From NCBI GenBank assembly GCA_029261775.1, contig JAJDAR010000177.1:1-42609 (forward strand): DNA of 42,609 nucleotides. Reading direction: 5' to 3'. This stretch comes from Deltaproteobacteria bacterium. Lineage in GTDB: Bacteria; Myxococcota_A; UBA9160; UBA6930. Of this stretch, positions 31,061-39,262 are shown piece after piece. The stretch's first letter is position 1. Each line of letters starts with the position of its first letter. The position numbers and the translations under genes are program-made. The notes beneath the pieces were generated by a model, which was not told where the DNA came from, ran no database searches, and was given only the letters and a program-made list of their open reading frames with translations.

Positions 31061-34045
31061 CTACTCCCGGCAGGTCACCCCGCGCGAGTTCTCGCGGCAG
31101 TCGGCGTCGATGTCATCGACGTAGTCCACGTCGAAGCCCAGGGTCTGCACGTCGATGGTCATGGGCAGATCCGCCAGCGCCGGCGCGGCGAAGTCGAGCC
31201 TGCGGCCGGCCCCGCGCACCACGAAGAAGAGGGGTCCGTCCTTTCGCTCGCGCAGCCGCAGGATGGTCCGCTCGGTGCTGTTGCGGCAGCGGATCGTCGA
31301 GAAGCCCTTCGAGTCCGTCTTCACCAGGCACTCGGCCGGCGTGAACGAGAACTCGTCGAGCTGCCCGAGAGTCGTAGAAGCGACCACCCGCACCCCGTTG
31401 GCCGCGATCTCGGCCACGATGTCCGGCTGGAGCGTGGCTCCGAGCTCGCCCTTGAACGAGACGCTGGCCCGCCCGGCGATGTTCGGGTTGGCCCGGGCCG
31501 AGAGCTTGCGCAGGCTCAGCTGCCCGCCATCGTCGGGATCGCAGGCATCCCCCAGACCGTCCGTATCGAGGTCGCGCTGGCTGGCGTTGGGCGTGGCGGG
31601 GCAGTTGTCCTCGCTGTCGCACACCCCGTCCCCATCCGCGTCGGCGGCGCCCCCGCTGATGCACGCGGCCACACAGACGTTGACCGCCGTCTCGAAGGGG
31701 AAGGCGCTGACGTTGGCCGTCACCGTGTCGCCGCCGCCCGAGAAGATCGAGCCGGGCCCATCGATCGCACCCCACCAGTTGAGGGTGGCATCGACCAGGC
31801 CCGCCACGACATCCGTGGCGTTCATCCCGTCGACGTTGCCGCCGATGGAGTTGGTATTGAAGGCCGAGTTGGTTCCGTCGGCCCCGGTGATGCTCACCCC
31901 GAGATCGTTGCTCTCGATCCGGTTGCAGGTCGCCCCGACCGAGCTGGCATCGGTGTTGTCGAAGCCGACCGCGATGCCCGTGGTGTTGTCACTGAGCAGG
32001 TTGCCGTCGATCGTGCCGACCGTCCCCGGACCGAAGAAGTCGGTGATCAGGATGCCTGCAGAGGTGGAGCCGTCGACGCTCGCCACGCCCCGATTGCCGG
32101 TGGCGGTGTTGGCGATCACCGACACGCTGGCCCCGGCACCGAGCTCGACCATGTAGTCGAGGAAGTCGCCCACGCCCTTGCCGGTGTAGGTGTTGCCGCT
32201 GAACGCCGAGCCGTTCACCCCCGACCCGAAGAACAGCACGCCGATGCGGCCGATCTGGGAGAAGCTGGAGTTCGTCACGTCGACCGGGGTCGCACCGAAG
32301 GCGGCCACGGCCGTGCCCGCGTAGCTGGGCCCGCTCTCGTCGAACTTGATCTCGGTGAACTCGACGTCGTCGATCGTGCCCGAGCCGAGGTGGCGGATGG
32401 CCTGCCAGACCTTGAAGCCGGTGCCGTCGAGGGTGAGAGAGCTCAGATCGAGATCCGAGCCCGCCTCCACCAGCCACCAGCCGCGGCCGTTGCCGGAGCT
32501 CGCGGTATCGGCCGTGGGATTCAGGATCGTCGTGCCCTGCCCCGCCCCGATCACGTCCACGTTCTCACGGATCACGATCTGCGGCCCTTCGGCGTAGGTC
32601 CCCGCGGCCACGTTGGCGATGCCGTCGGGGCAGGTCAGCTCCGTCGCCCGCAGCACGCTCGCGCAGGGCGCGGCCGCATCGCGGCAGTCGTTGGTGGCAT
32701 CGGCTCCCGTGGTCGCCACGAAGGACTCGTCCGCGCACAGGAAGTCGCAGTTGCGGAAGGTGCGGAAGCCGCTGGTCGTGGTGACCCCCAGCGCCACGTC
32801 GGCCGAGGTGTCGCAGGTCCCCGTGCCGGGTCCGGTGTCGCAGTTCCACCAGTTGTCGGTGGCGTCCAGCGGATGGTCACTGCTGTTGACGATGCCACCC
32901 GCCAGGTTGCCCTCGATGCAGTTGCCGTTGGCGTTGACGCCGGGCGCGGTGACCGTCGTTCCGACCACGATGCCGAGGGCGTTGCCCGCCAGGAAGTTGT
33001 CGTCGATCGACGCTCCGTCGCTGTTCACCAGGACGGCCGCGCCGGGGAACATGCTCGGCTCGAAGGCATTGCCTCCGAACACGGCGCTGATCGAGTTCCG
33101 CGTCACCAGGGTCGAGCCGGAGACCTGGACCCCGAGGCCGAAGCCACCGAGCACGCCGCGAACGCGATTGTCTGCGACCGTACCCAGCGCGATGTGGTCG
33201 ATCGCGATGCCGGACAGGAAGCCGGTGCCGAAGGAGCCGACGGTGGTGATCCGATTTCCGGTGACGTCCATGGTCACCGCCGCGAAGTTTCCGTTCGCCC
33301 GGATCGCCACGTCCTGGATGTCGTGCAGCACGTTGTCGGCGATCGTGACCCCGCTGGCCGTGCCGTTCGACGACTTGACCAGGATGCCCTGGGCCCGGCC
33401 GGAACCGGGAGATTCCCCAGCCGACGTCGGAGCGGTGGAGTCGCTGATGTCGTAGATCGTGTTCCCGCTGATCGTGGTGCCCGCGCCGACGTTGAAGGCC
33501 AGGATGCCGGCCTCGCCGAAGGACGCCGCCCCGGCGTCGCGAAGCGGATCGGAGACCTCGTGGATCACGTTGTTCGTGAGGGTGACCGTCACGGTCGTCC
33601 CGACGGCGCTGTCCGATTGCACCCGGATGCCCGCCGGCGACGTGGTGGCAGGGCCTCCGTGGGTGGGGTTGGTGATCTCGAAGCCGTCGATCGTCACGCC
33701 GGTGACGCCGTCGGCGACGGTGAGGGTCGTTTCTGCGCCGCTGCCGTCGATGATCGCCTGCACGCCCGCATTGCCCGCATCGGCCTCGGTGGCCGGAGCG
33801 AGGGCTTGCAGGGTCAAGCTCTGGGAGATGACGGGCGCTTCCGCGTAGAGGCCCGGACCCACCAGCACGGTGTCGCCGGGCGAGGCGGACGTGACACCGA
33901 GCTGGATCGTGGCTGCGCCGGACGTGCAGCTGCCGTCGATGGCGATGCTCGGAACACAGACCACGGCGGCCTGGGCGGGTGACCACCCGGAGACCAGGAA
34001 CAGCGTGACGACCCATGCAGCAGAAACGACGCTTCGCAGCGACAT
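31061..34045 (-). CDS. Large secreted parallel beta-helix protein with TSP3-like calcium repeats
   Basis: The 994-residue protein has a signal peptide ([25 protein letters not shown]). It then has two beta-helix blocks (about 30-430 and 470-790), each opening with a pectate-lyase-like pattern and rich in short asparagine- and glycine-containing turns ([19 protein letters not shown]). Each block ends with a similar DATxNWW motif ([14 protein letters not shown] and [14 protein letters not shown]), indicating internal duplication. Thrombospondin-3-like calcium repeats follow ([20 protein letters not shown]). The last 120 residues form a separate beta-rich domain without recognised family. No catalytic residues can be assigned. 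The start ATG at 34045 has GGAGGGG six bases upstream, preferred over an in-frame upstream ATG at 34096. It is divergent from inositol oxygenase. Confidence 0.88.
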   Translation of the reverse strand: MSLRSVVSAAWVVTLFLVSGWSPAQAAVVCVPSIAIDGSCTSGAATIQLGVTSASPGDTVLVGPGLYAEAPVISQSLTLQALAPATEADAGNAGVQAIIDGSGAETTLTVADGVTGVTIDGFEITNPTHGGPATTSPAGIRVQSDSAVGTTVTVTLTNNVIHEVSDPLRDAGAASFGEAGILAFNVGAGTTISGNTIYDISDSTAPTSAGESPGSGRAQGILVKSSNGTASGVTIADNVLHDIQDVAIRANGNFAAVTMDVTGNRITTVGSFGTGFLSGIAIDHIALGTVADNRVRGVLGGFGLGVQVSGSTLVTRNSISAVFGGNAFEPSMFPGAAVLVNSDGASIDDNFLAGNALGIVVGTTVTAPGVNANGNCIEGNLAGGIVNSSDHPLDATDNWWNCDTGPGTGTCDTSADVALGVTTTSGFRTFRNCDFLCADESFVATTGADATNDCRDAAAPCASVLRATELTCPDGIANVAAGTYAEGPQIVIRENVDVIGAGQGTTILNPTADTASSGNGRGWWLVEAGSDLDLSSLTLDGTGFKVWQAIRHLGSGTIDDVEFTEIKFDESGPSYAGTAVAAFGATPVDVTNSSFSQIGRIGVLFFGSGVNGSAFSGNTYTGKGVGDFLDYMVELGAGASVSVIANTATGNRGVASVDGSTSAGILITDFFGPGTVGTIDGNLLSDNTTGIAVGFDNTDASSVGATCNRIESNDLGVSITGADGTNSAFNTNSIGGNVDGMNATDVVAGLVDATLNWWGAIDGPGSIFSGGGDTVTANVSAFPFETAVNVCVAACISGGAADADGDGVCDSEDNCPATPNASQRDLDTDGLGDACDPDDGGQLSLRKLSARANPNIAGRASVSFKGELGATLQPDIVAEIAANGVRVVASTTLGQLDEFSFTPAECLVKTDSKGFSTIRCRNSTERTILRLRERKDGPLFFVVRGAGRRLDFAAPALADLPMTIDVQTLGFDVDYVDDIDADCRENSRGVTCRE

Positions 34046-34225
34046 CGGAACCCCTCCTCGGCTCGGTCGGGAACGCGCAGCCGACCGGCAGTTCAACGTT
34101 GTTCTCCCACGAGCTGGTGATCGAAATCAACCTCGAGGGGAGGTTTCTCACCTGGAATCGGGAACGTACCGACGGAAAATCACCCTGATGGGTTAGTTGC
34201 TGCGCCGATCTCGGCAGATTTCATG

Positions 34226-34260
34226 ACCCGATCGGGTGATCTCGCGAGGTCGGGTATGAT
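34226..34260 (+). promoter_or_regulatory. Palindrome plus -10-like element upstream of inositol oxygenase
   Basis: A perfect 12-bp palindrome ACCCGATCGGGT (34226-34237) is followed by TATGAT at 34255-34260, a near-consensus -10 hexamer. The expected transcription start, about seven bases on, coincides with the GTG start at 34267, so the transcript could be leaderless. The palindrome covers the -35 position, as expected of an operator. The 221-bp divergent region is less GC-rich than its surroundings. A second inverted repeat (AACCTC 34129-34134, GAGGTT 34140-34145) lies upstream of the minus-strand gene. Confidence 0.4.
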
Positions 34261-34266
34261 CCTGAC

Positions 34267-35046
34267 GTGAGCCATGATCCGGGCGCCTTCCGCAACTTCG
34301 ACGCGACGCGACGTCCGTCGGTGGCGGAGCTGTACCGGGAGAACCACGCCCTCCAGACCGTGGCCGAGGTTCGCCGCAAACGGGCCCGGTTCTTGCCCCT
34401 CCGTCACGGACGCATGAGTGTCTGGGAAGCCATCGAATCCCTCGAGGAGATCGTCGACGACAGTGATCCGGATCTCGGGCTCTCGCAGCTCGACCACGCG
34501 CTGCAGACGGCCGAGTCGCTACGCCTGGCGGGCGCGGAGCCGTGGCTGGTCCTGACCGGCTTCGTTCACGATCTGGGCAAGGTGCTCTGCACGTTCGGGG
34601 AGCCGCAGTGGGCGGTCGTGGGCGACACCTTCCCCGTAGGCTGCGCCTTCGACGACCGCATCGTGCACGCCGAGCTGTTCGCCGCCAACCCTGACCGCGA
34701 GGACCCGAAGTACGCGACCCGGACGGGCATGTACACGGAAGCCTGTGGGCTCGATCAGGTGCTCATGTCGTGGGGCCACGACGAGTACCTCTACCACGTC
34801 CTCCGCGAACACCTGCCCGCGCCCGCTCTGGCGATCATCCGCTACCACTCCTTCTACGCGGCCCACCAGGCCGGTGCCTACGACCACCTGATGGATGACG
34901 CCGATCGGGAGCGGATGGGCTGGGTGCGCCGGTTCAACGCGCACGACCTGTACTCCAAGAGCGAGTCCCGACCCGACTGGCCGCGGCTGCGTCCGATCTA
35001 CGAACGGCTCGTCGCGGACCACCTCCCGACCACGCTCGACTGGTAG
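34267..35046 (+). CDS. Inositol oxygenase (MIOX family)
   Basis: The 259-residue protein is a complete myo-inositol oxygenase homologue, a di-iron HD-like enzyme that cleaves myo-inositol to D-glucuronate with O2. All six metal ligands are in place with spacing like the mammalian enzyme: His77 (LDHALQTAE), His101 and Asp102 (GFVHDLGK), His171 (SWGHDEYLY), His194 (IRYHSFYAAH) and Asp227 (NAHDLYSKS). The substrate-loop segments GDTFPVGCAF and CGLDQVLMSWGHD are also conserved. The family is mostly eukaryotic but known in some bacteria. The start is a GTG at 34267 immediately after a possible -10 element. Genes for uronate or nucleotide-sugar handling lie 3 kb downstream, but no inositol catabolic operon is visible. 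Confidence 0.93.
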   Translation: MSHDPGAFRNFDATRRPSVAELYRENHALQTVAEVRRKRARFLPLRHGRMSVWEAIESLEEIVDDSDPDLGLSQLDHALQTAESLRLAGAEPWLVLTGFVHDLGKVLCTFGEPQWAVVGDTFPVGCAFDDRIVHAELFAANPDREDPKYATRTGMYTEACGLDQVLMSWGHDEYLYHVLREHLPAPALAIIRYHSFYAAHQAGAYDHLMDDADRERMGWVRRFNAHDLYSKSESRPDWPRLRPIYERLVADHLPTTLDW

Positions 35047-35370
35047 CCGGGCAGGCCCGGACCGGCAGGCGACCGGCAACGACTGCCCGTGTCGGTCGGC
35101 GACGCCGGCGCCGCGATGCGCACCGCCCGGACGCTCCGGGCGCCGCTCCGCGCGAGGCCGCGCTTACCCTGCCGGCCGGCTGCGCACGAGCTGCCGATCG
35201 CCCCCCTTTTTCCGCCCGGGCTCGAACGAATGAGGTGAATTCACGACACCTTTTGGCCGAAGAGAGTGAGGACTCCAGCTCCTTTCGAGTTACCGCGCGA
35301 ACGGACCCCACCCGAGGCGAAAGCCGCCTCACAGGGGGCCGGGAGATCGCGGACCGGAAAGGAAGATCCG
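35047..35370. other. Intergenic region without a gene
   Basis: No convincing reading frame was found in these 324 bases. The first 150 are very GC-rich, with small self-complementary stretches such as GCCGGGCAGGCCCGG directly after the inositol oxygenase stop, possibly a terminator. The region then contains CCCCCCTTTTT and becomes less GC-rich. A perfect palindrome GTGAATTCAC lies at 35235-35244, 127 bp before the next start. This part probably holds the promoter of the PEP-CTERM-like gene, but no clear -35/-10 pair was identified. Confidence 0.6.
35235..35244. promoter_or_regulatory. 10-bp palindrome GTGAATTCAC, possible operator
   Basis: The perfect palindrome is in the AT-richer part of the gap upstream of the PEP-CTERM-like gene. 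Ten-base palindromes occur by chance, so only its location argues for a regulatory role. Confidence 0.22.
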
Positions 35371-36015
35371 ATGCGACCCCTCCTCTACGCCCTCGCCCTG
35401 CTGCTCGCGGCCACCACCAGCCAGGCCGCCACGATCATCACGTCCTCCACGGACGCCGCCCTTACGGGCGCGACGTTGATCGACTTCAACGGGGAGACCG
35501 ACGGCCAGAACTTCCTGTCCGCGACGGTCGGCTCGCTGACGGTGCGGACGAACACGAACACCCTCCGCTTCGACGATCAGTACTCGGTGCAGTTCGGAAC
35601 CAGCGGCGTGCAGGTCGAGACCCGCCTGGGCGGGAGCAACGACGACCTCGAGTTCGTCTTCGCGACCGCCGTGAGCGCGTTCGGCTTCGACCTCAACGCT
35701 CTCGACATCGACCTCACGATGGAGCTCTACGACGGCGTCGGTACCCTGCTCGACTCGTTCCTGATCCCGAACCAGCCCGGCCTCGGAATGAGCGGCGACG
35801 CCCGGCGGGACTACTGGGGCGCTTCGTCGGCGGCCGCAGTCAGCCGCGTCCGCCTCGTGAACGCGAGCCAGCACGACTTCTTCCTCATCGACAACGTGTC
35901 CTTCGTCGCGGCTCCCGAGGCCAGCACCGGGATCCTGCTGACTCTCGGTCTCGCCGGACTGGTGTTCGGTGGCAACCGCGGCCGGCTCGGCATCATTCCC
36001 AGCCGGGAGGCGTAG
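35371..36015 (+). CDS. Exported PEP-CTERM-like surface protein
   Basis: The 214-residue protein has a signal peptide (RPLLYALALLLAATTSQAA) and a beta-rich body (about 20-185: LIDFNGETDGQNFLSATVGSLTV, EFVFATAVSAFGFDLN, HDFFLIDNVSFVAA). The C-terminus has a variant PEP-CTERM tail: APEAST followed by a hydrophobic helix GILLTLGLAGLVFG and a basic stretch NRGR. In canonical tails the motif is PEP and the basic end is terminal; here it is PEA and eleven more residues follow. Exosortase cleaves such tails and releases or anchors the protein at the surface, often alongside exopolysaccharide genes. No exosortase is in the window. It starts at the ATG at 35371 after GGAAGA. Confidence 0.8.
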   Translation: MRPLLYALALLLAATTSQAATIITSSTDAALTGATLIDFNGETDGQNFLSATVGSLTVRTNTNTLRFDDQYSVQFGTSGVQVETRLGGSNDDLEFVFATAVSAFGFDLNALDIDLTMELYDGVGTLLDSFLIPNQPGLGMSGDARRDYWGASSAAAVSRVRLVNASQHDFFLIDNVSFVAAPEASTGILLTLGLAGLVFGGNRGRLGIIPSREA

Positions 36016-36165
36016 GCCCGGGGCATCCCGAGCCACCCGCGCCGGTTTCTGCGGCGGGTGCCCCGCCCCGGTTCCCTACGCGGGCCGGGCTTCTGCTTGA
36101 CACCGGAGGTCGCGTTCCGAGCCTTCGTCCCATGGCGGGCGCTCCTGCCCGCAGCGGAGGTGACC

Positions 36166-37095
36166 GTGTCGGCGCTCGCAGGGGTTCGGCCGTTACGCAT
36201 CGGCATCGCACTCGGTGCAGGCAGCGCCGCGGCGCTGGCCGAAATCGGGGCCCTGCAGGTTCTTCGCGAAGCGGGGCTTCCCGTTCACGCGGTGGCGGGG
36301 ACGAGCGCGGGCTCGGTCGTCGGCGCCGCCTTCGCCGCCGGGCGCCTGACGGAGCTCCACGAGGCCCTGACCGGGCTGTCGCGCTCCCAGGTCGTCCGCC
36401 TGTTCGACTGGGCCTGGCCGCGAGAGGGCTTTCTCCACGGCCGCAGGGCGCTCGAGTACCTCGCGCCCCACCTGGGCGAGCGCATCGAAGAGCTCGATCT
36501 GCCCTTCGCCGCCATCGCCACCGACCTCGAGCGCGGCGACGAGGTACGGCTGACCCGGGGCCCCGTCTTCGACGCGGTCCGCGCGAGCATCGCGATTCCG
36601 GGCATCTTCCGTCCCTGGCGGATCGATGGGCGCCTGCTCGTCGACGGGGGTCTCGTGAACCCCGTCCCCGTCTCGGCCTGCCGCGAGCTGGGCTGCGAGT
36701 TCGTGATCGCCATGAACGCGCTGCGTCTTCGGCCCGAGTTCGAGGTCGCCGCCAGCTCCCCCCACCCCGACGCGGACGCGTCCGAGGCAGCCGCCCCGGA
36801 GACGCCGGAGCCGGGCCTGCTCGACGTGGTGGCCCGCGCCTCCGACATCCTGGCCGCCCGCATCGCGACCAGCCGCTTGCGCGAGGACCCGCCGGGCTTC
36901 CTGCTGCAGATTCCGGTTCCCGACGTCGGGATGTTCGATCTGCATCGCACCGCCGAGCTCGTCGAAGCGGGCCGTTCCGCGGCCTCCGCCGCATTGCCCG
37001 GGCTCCGGGACGCGCTCGCCCGGGCGGTCCCGCTGCATCGACGGCTCTTCGGTTGGCCGCGGCGCAGCGGCTCGCGAGCCCAGCTCGCATCCTGA
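36166..37095 (+). CDS. Patatin-like phospholipase with altered oxyanion loop
   Basis: The 309-residue protein has the patatin Ser-Asp dyad: Ser47 in GTSAGSVVG and Asp160 in LLVDGGLVNPVPV. It would hydrolyse acyl esters of lipids. The oxyanion-hole loop, normally GGGxRG, reads IALGAGSAAALAEIGAL, so the conserved arginine and following glycine are alanines. Activity may be altered. The C-terminal part (RLREDPPGFLLQIPVPDVGMFDLHRT) matches bacterial patatins. I chose the GTG at 36166 because CGGAGG ends five bases upstream; the frame is open to 36058. There is no signal peptide with this start. It is 150 bp after the PEP-CTERM-like gene and 60 bp before the GT2 gene. Confidence 0.88.
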   Translation: MSALAGVRPLRIGIALGAGSAAALAEIGALQVLREAGLPVHAVAGTSAGSVVGAAFAAGRLTELHEALTGLSRSQVVRLFDWAWPREGFLHGRRALEYLAPHLGERIEELDLPFAAIATDLERGDEVRLTRGPVFDAVRASIAIPGIFRPWRIDGRLLVDGGLVNPVPVSACRELGCEFVIAMNALRLRPEFEVAASSPHPDADASEAAAPETPEPGLLDVVARASDILAARIATSRLREDPPGFLLQIPVPDVGMFDLHRTAELVEAGRSAASAALPGLRDALARAVPLHRRLFGWPRRSGSRAQLAS

Positions 37096-37155
37096 GGCGA
37101 CGGCTCCTGCGCCGATGCAGAAGGCGTGGAGCGACGGCGCTATGCTCCGCGGTCC

Positions 37156-37875
37156 ATGAAGCCGCTCACGATCTTCATCCCCGCCTACCAGGCCGAGAAG
37201 ACGCTCGAAGACGTGATCGCGAGGATCCCCGCGGAGGCGCGAGACGCGATCTGCGAGGTGCTCGTCATCAACGACGGAAGCCGCGACGACACGAGTGGCG
37301 CGGCACGCCGCGCCGCCGAGGCCTTCCCCAAGGTCCGACTGGTGGAGGAGCCCGTGAACCGCGGCTACGGAGCCGCCGTACGCAAGGGCCTGCGACTCGC
37401 GCTCGAGACCCCGGCCGAGTACGTCGTCTGCCTGCACGCCGACGGCCAGTACCCCCCCGAGAAGCTCCCCGAATTCGTTCCCTACATGGCGCAGCACGGC
37501 ATCGACGTCCTGCAGGGCTCGCGGCACAAGGACGGCACCGCGAGCCAGGGCGGCATGCCCGCGTACAAGGTGCTGGCGGGCAAGATCCTGACCTGGCTGG
37601 AGAACCGCACCTTCGGTCTCGAGATGACCGACTACCACTCCGGCTTCATGCTCTACAGCCGAAGGGCCGCCGAGACCATCCCCTTCGACGAGCTGTCGAC
37701 CTACTTCGACTTCGACCTCGAGGTCATCGCCAGCGCACGCGCCCGCGGGCTCGAGGTCGCCGAGCTGGGCATCCCGACCCGCTATGCCGACGAAGAGTCC
37801 CACCTGAACCCGATCTGGTACGGGCTCCGCTGTCTGCGGGTGATGCTGCGCTTCCGGTTGGGACGCTACGCCTGA
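37156..37875 (+). CDS. Family 2 glycosyltransferase
   Basis: The 239-residue GT-A enzyme starts TIFIPAYQAEKTLEDVIARIP and has EVLVINDGSRDDT, VNRGYGAAVRKGL, the metal-binding HADGQYPPE (Asp96 in the DxD-like position) and SGFMLYSRRAAE. It resembles dolichyl-phosphate-mannose-synthase-like bacterial GT2 enzymes but lacks C-terminal membrane helices. It would transfer a sugar from a nucleotide sugar to a lipid carrier or glycan. The ATG at 37156 is used; the frame remains open to 37126. It is convergent with an ArnA-dehydrogenase-like gene 33 bp away. A GT39-like membrane protein is nearby, so surface glycan modification is likely. Acceptor and donor are unknown. Confidence 0.9.
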   Translation: MKPLTIFIPAYQAEKTLEDVIARIPAEARDAICEVLVINDGSRDDTSGAARRAAEAFPKVRLVEEPVNRGYGAAVRKGLRLALETPAEYVVCLHADGQYPPEKLPEFVPYMAQHGIDVLQGSRHKDGTASQGGMPAYKVLAGKILTWLENRTFGLEMTDYHSGFMLYSRRAAETIPFDELSTYFDFDLEVIASARARGLEVAELGIPTRYADEESHLNPIWYGLRCLRVMLRFRLGRYA

Positions 37876-37908
37876 GGCTGGCGTCTTGGGCCGCGGCGGA
37901 GCCTCGGA

Positions 37909-39006
37909 TCAGGCGTCGCGAACCGGAGTGAGACCCGCCGGGCGACCGTACTGCTCGAAGTAGTGGGTCATCGTGATGCGCAGGGTCTCGCGCAGATCGG
38001 TCTTCGCCTTCCAACCGAGCCGCGACTCGGCCTTGGTGACGTCGGGCACCCGGCGATCGCAGTCCTCGTAGCCCTCGCCGTAGAACTTGTCGCTCGTGAT
38101 GTCCTCGATCGGGTGCTCGAGGAAGGCGTCCTTCCCGGTGATCTCGGCCGCGAGCTCGCGCATCAGGAAGGCGAGGTCCTTCATCGTCACCTCGCTGGCC
38201 CGGTTGCCGACGTTGAACACCTGGTTCTGCGCCTGCTTGGGCTGCTCCAACATCAGGCTGAGCGCGTCGATGGCGTCGTCGATGAACGTGATCGTGCGAT
38301 AGGCGCCGCCACCGTCGACGAGCTGCAGCGGCTGCCCGTCGAGGAGGGCGGTCATGAAGCAGGCCAGCACACGCGGGATGCCCTCGCCGTCGCGACCGGG
38401 AATGAAGTCCATGCGCGGCCCGAACCAGTTGTAGGGCCGGACGATCGTGAACGGCATCCCGCTCTCGGCGCTGTGGGCGTAGATGTAGCGCTCGAACAGC
38501 TGCTTGGCAGTCGCATAGCTCCAGCGATGATTGCGGGTCGGGCCCATGATGAGCGGGGTCTCGTCCTCGCGCTGCTCGTAGAGGTCGAGGTCCTGGTAGT
38601 CGTCCGTCGGCACGTAGCTGGAGAGCGTCCGTCCGTAGACCTCGCAGGTCGAGGTGTGGAACAGCCAGCTGCGGTGCTCGGAGCACAGGTCGATCAGCGA
38701 GTAGGCGTCGATGAAGTTCGACCGGATCGTCTTCACCGGGCTCGCGACGTACTGGGCCGGCGTGCAGACCGCCGCCAGCGAGATCACCGCCTCGCAATCG
38801 GCGATGTGCGGCCCGAGCTCGTCGAAGGTGGTGTCGGCGTCGACGTAGCGCTGGTGGAAGTTGAAGTTCGGGTTGTCGAGGTGCTCGGAGACCTTGTCGT
38901 AGGAGACGTCCCAGCCCTCGATGTGCACGTCGCCGGAGGCCAGCAGGCGATCCGTCAGATGGCTGCCGACGAAGCCGCCGCAGCCCAGGATGATCACCTT
39001 CTTCAT
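37909..39006 (-). CDS. ArnA-dehydrogenase-like NAD-dependent epimerase/decarboxylase
   Basis: This is a 365-residue extended short-chain dehydrogenase: Rossmann motif GCGGFVGSHL (8-17), catalytic Tyr164 and Lys168 in SYATAKQ, and HTSTCEVYG with Glu122. The segment RPYNWFGPRMDFIPGR and the tail CDRRVPDVTKAESRLGWKAKTDL closely follow the C-terminal domain of ArnA, where a glutamate and an arginine support oxidative decarboxylation of UDP-glucuronate. The equivalent Glu122 and an arginine in DRRVPD are present. I therefore favour UDP-glucuronate decarboxylase or oxidase activity over simple epimerisation, without proof. It starts at the ATG at 39006, with GGGG upstream at better spacing than for the in-frame GTG at 39012. 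Confidence 0.88.
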   Translation of the reverse strand: MKKVIILGCGGFVGSHLTDRLLASGDVHIEGWDVSYDKVSEHLDNPNFNFHQRYVDADTTFDELGPHIADCEAVISLAAVCTPAQYVASPVKTIRSNFIDAYSLIDLCSEHRSWLFHTSTCEVYGRTLSSYVPTDDYQDLDLYEQREDETPLIMGPTRNHRWSYATAKQLFERYIYAHSAESGMPFTIVRPYNWFGPRMDFIPGRDGEGIPRVLACFMTALLDGQPLQLVDGGGAYRTITFIDDAIDALSLMLEQPKQAQNQVFNVGNRASEVTMKDLAFLMRELAAEITGKDAFLEHPIEDITSDKFYGEGYEDCDRRVPDVTKAESRLGWKAKTDLRETLRITMTHYFEQYGRPAGLTPVRDA

Positions 39007-39262
39007 GCCCACCCCTTTGCGAGGTCGGACGCGAGATCCGGCGTCGCGCGCGGGAGGGGCCTCATGGCTGCTCGCTCCCCCCCGGTCCAGTTCATCGGAC
39101 TTTCATCCGGAGCAGCGCCGTGGAGTTAGCAGCCGGCAGGGACCGAGGCAAACGCCCGCGGCCCGGCAAGCGGCCTCTCAACCCTTCGAAGAAGTGGCAC
39201 TTTTGGGCTTCTGCGGAAGCCGTGCCGATCCCGCTACGGTCTGGCCAGTCGGTGGGGTGGCC
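39007..39262. other. Divergent intergenic region, ArnA-like / GT39-like genes
   Basis: These 256 bases hold the start regions of two divergent genes. AAAGGGG serves as the ribosome-binding region of the minus-strand gene. No clear sigma-70 promoter pair was found. A TGGCAC at 39195-39200 resembles the first half of a sigma-54 site, but the second half is one base too close. Confidence 0.5.

Noticed and set aside
26748-31061. Very long minus-strand frame of 1,437 codons extending the PLA2-like gene upstream
   Set aside because: The upstream part lies antisense to the clear LuxR-TPR gene; a signal peptide and ribosome-binding site mark the real start at 29435.
29903-33982. 1,359-codon plus-strand frame antisense to the beta-helix gene
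   Set aside because: It is low-complexity Arg/Ala/Gly/Asp-rich translation, a shadow of the real genes.
35215-35245. tRNA-like CTCGAAC segment
   Set aside because: No cloverleaf arms or anticodon stem could be formed around it.
39195-39214. Possible sigma-54 promoter (TGGCAC then GGGC) before the GT39-like gene
   Set aside because: The spacing between the GG and GC elements is one base too short for a sigma-54 site.
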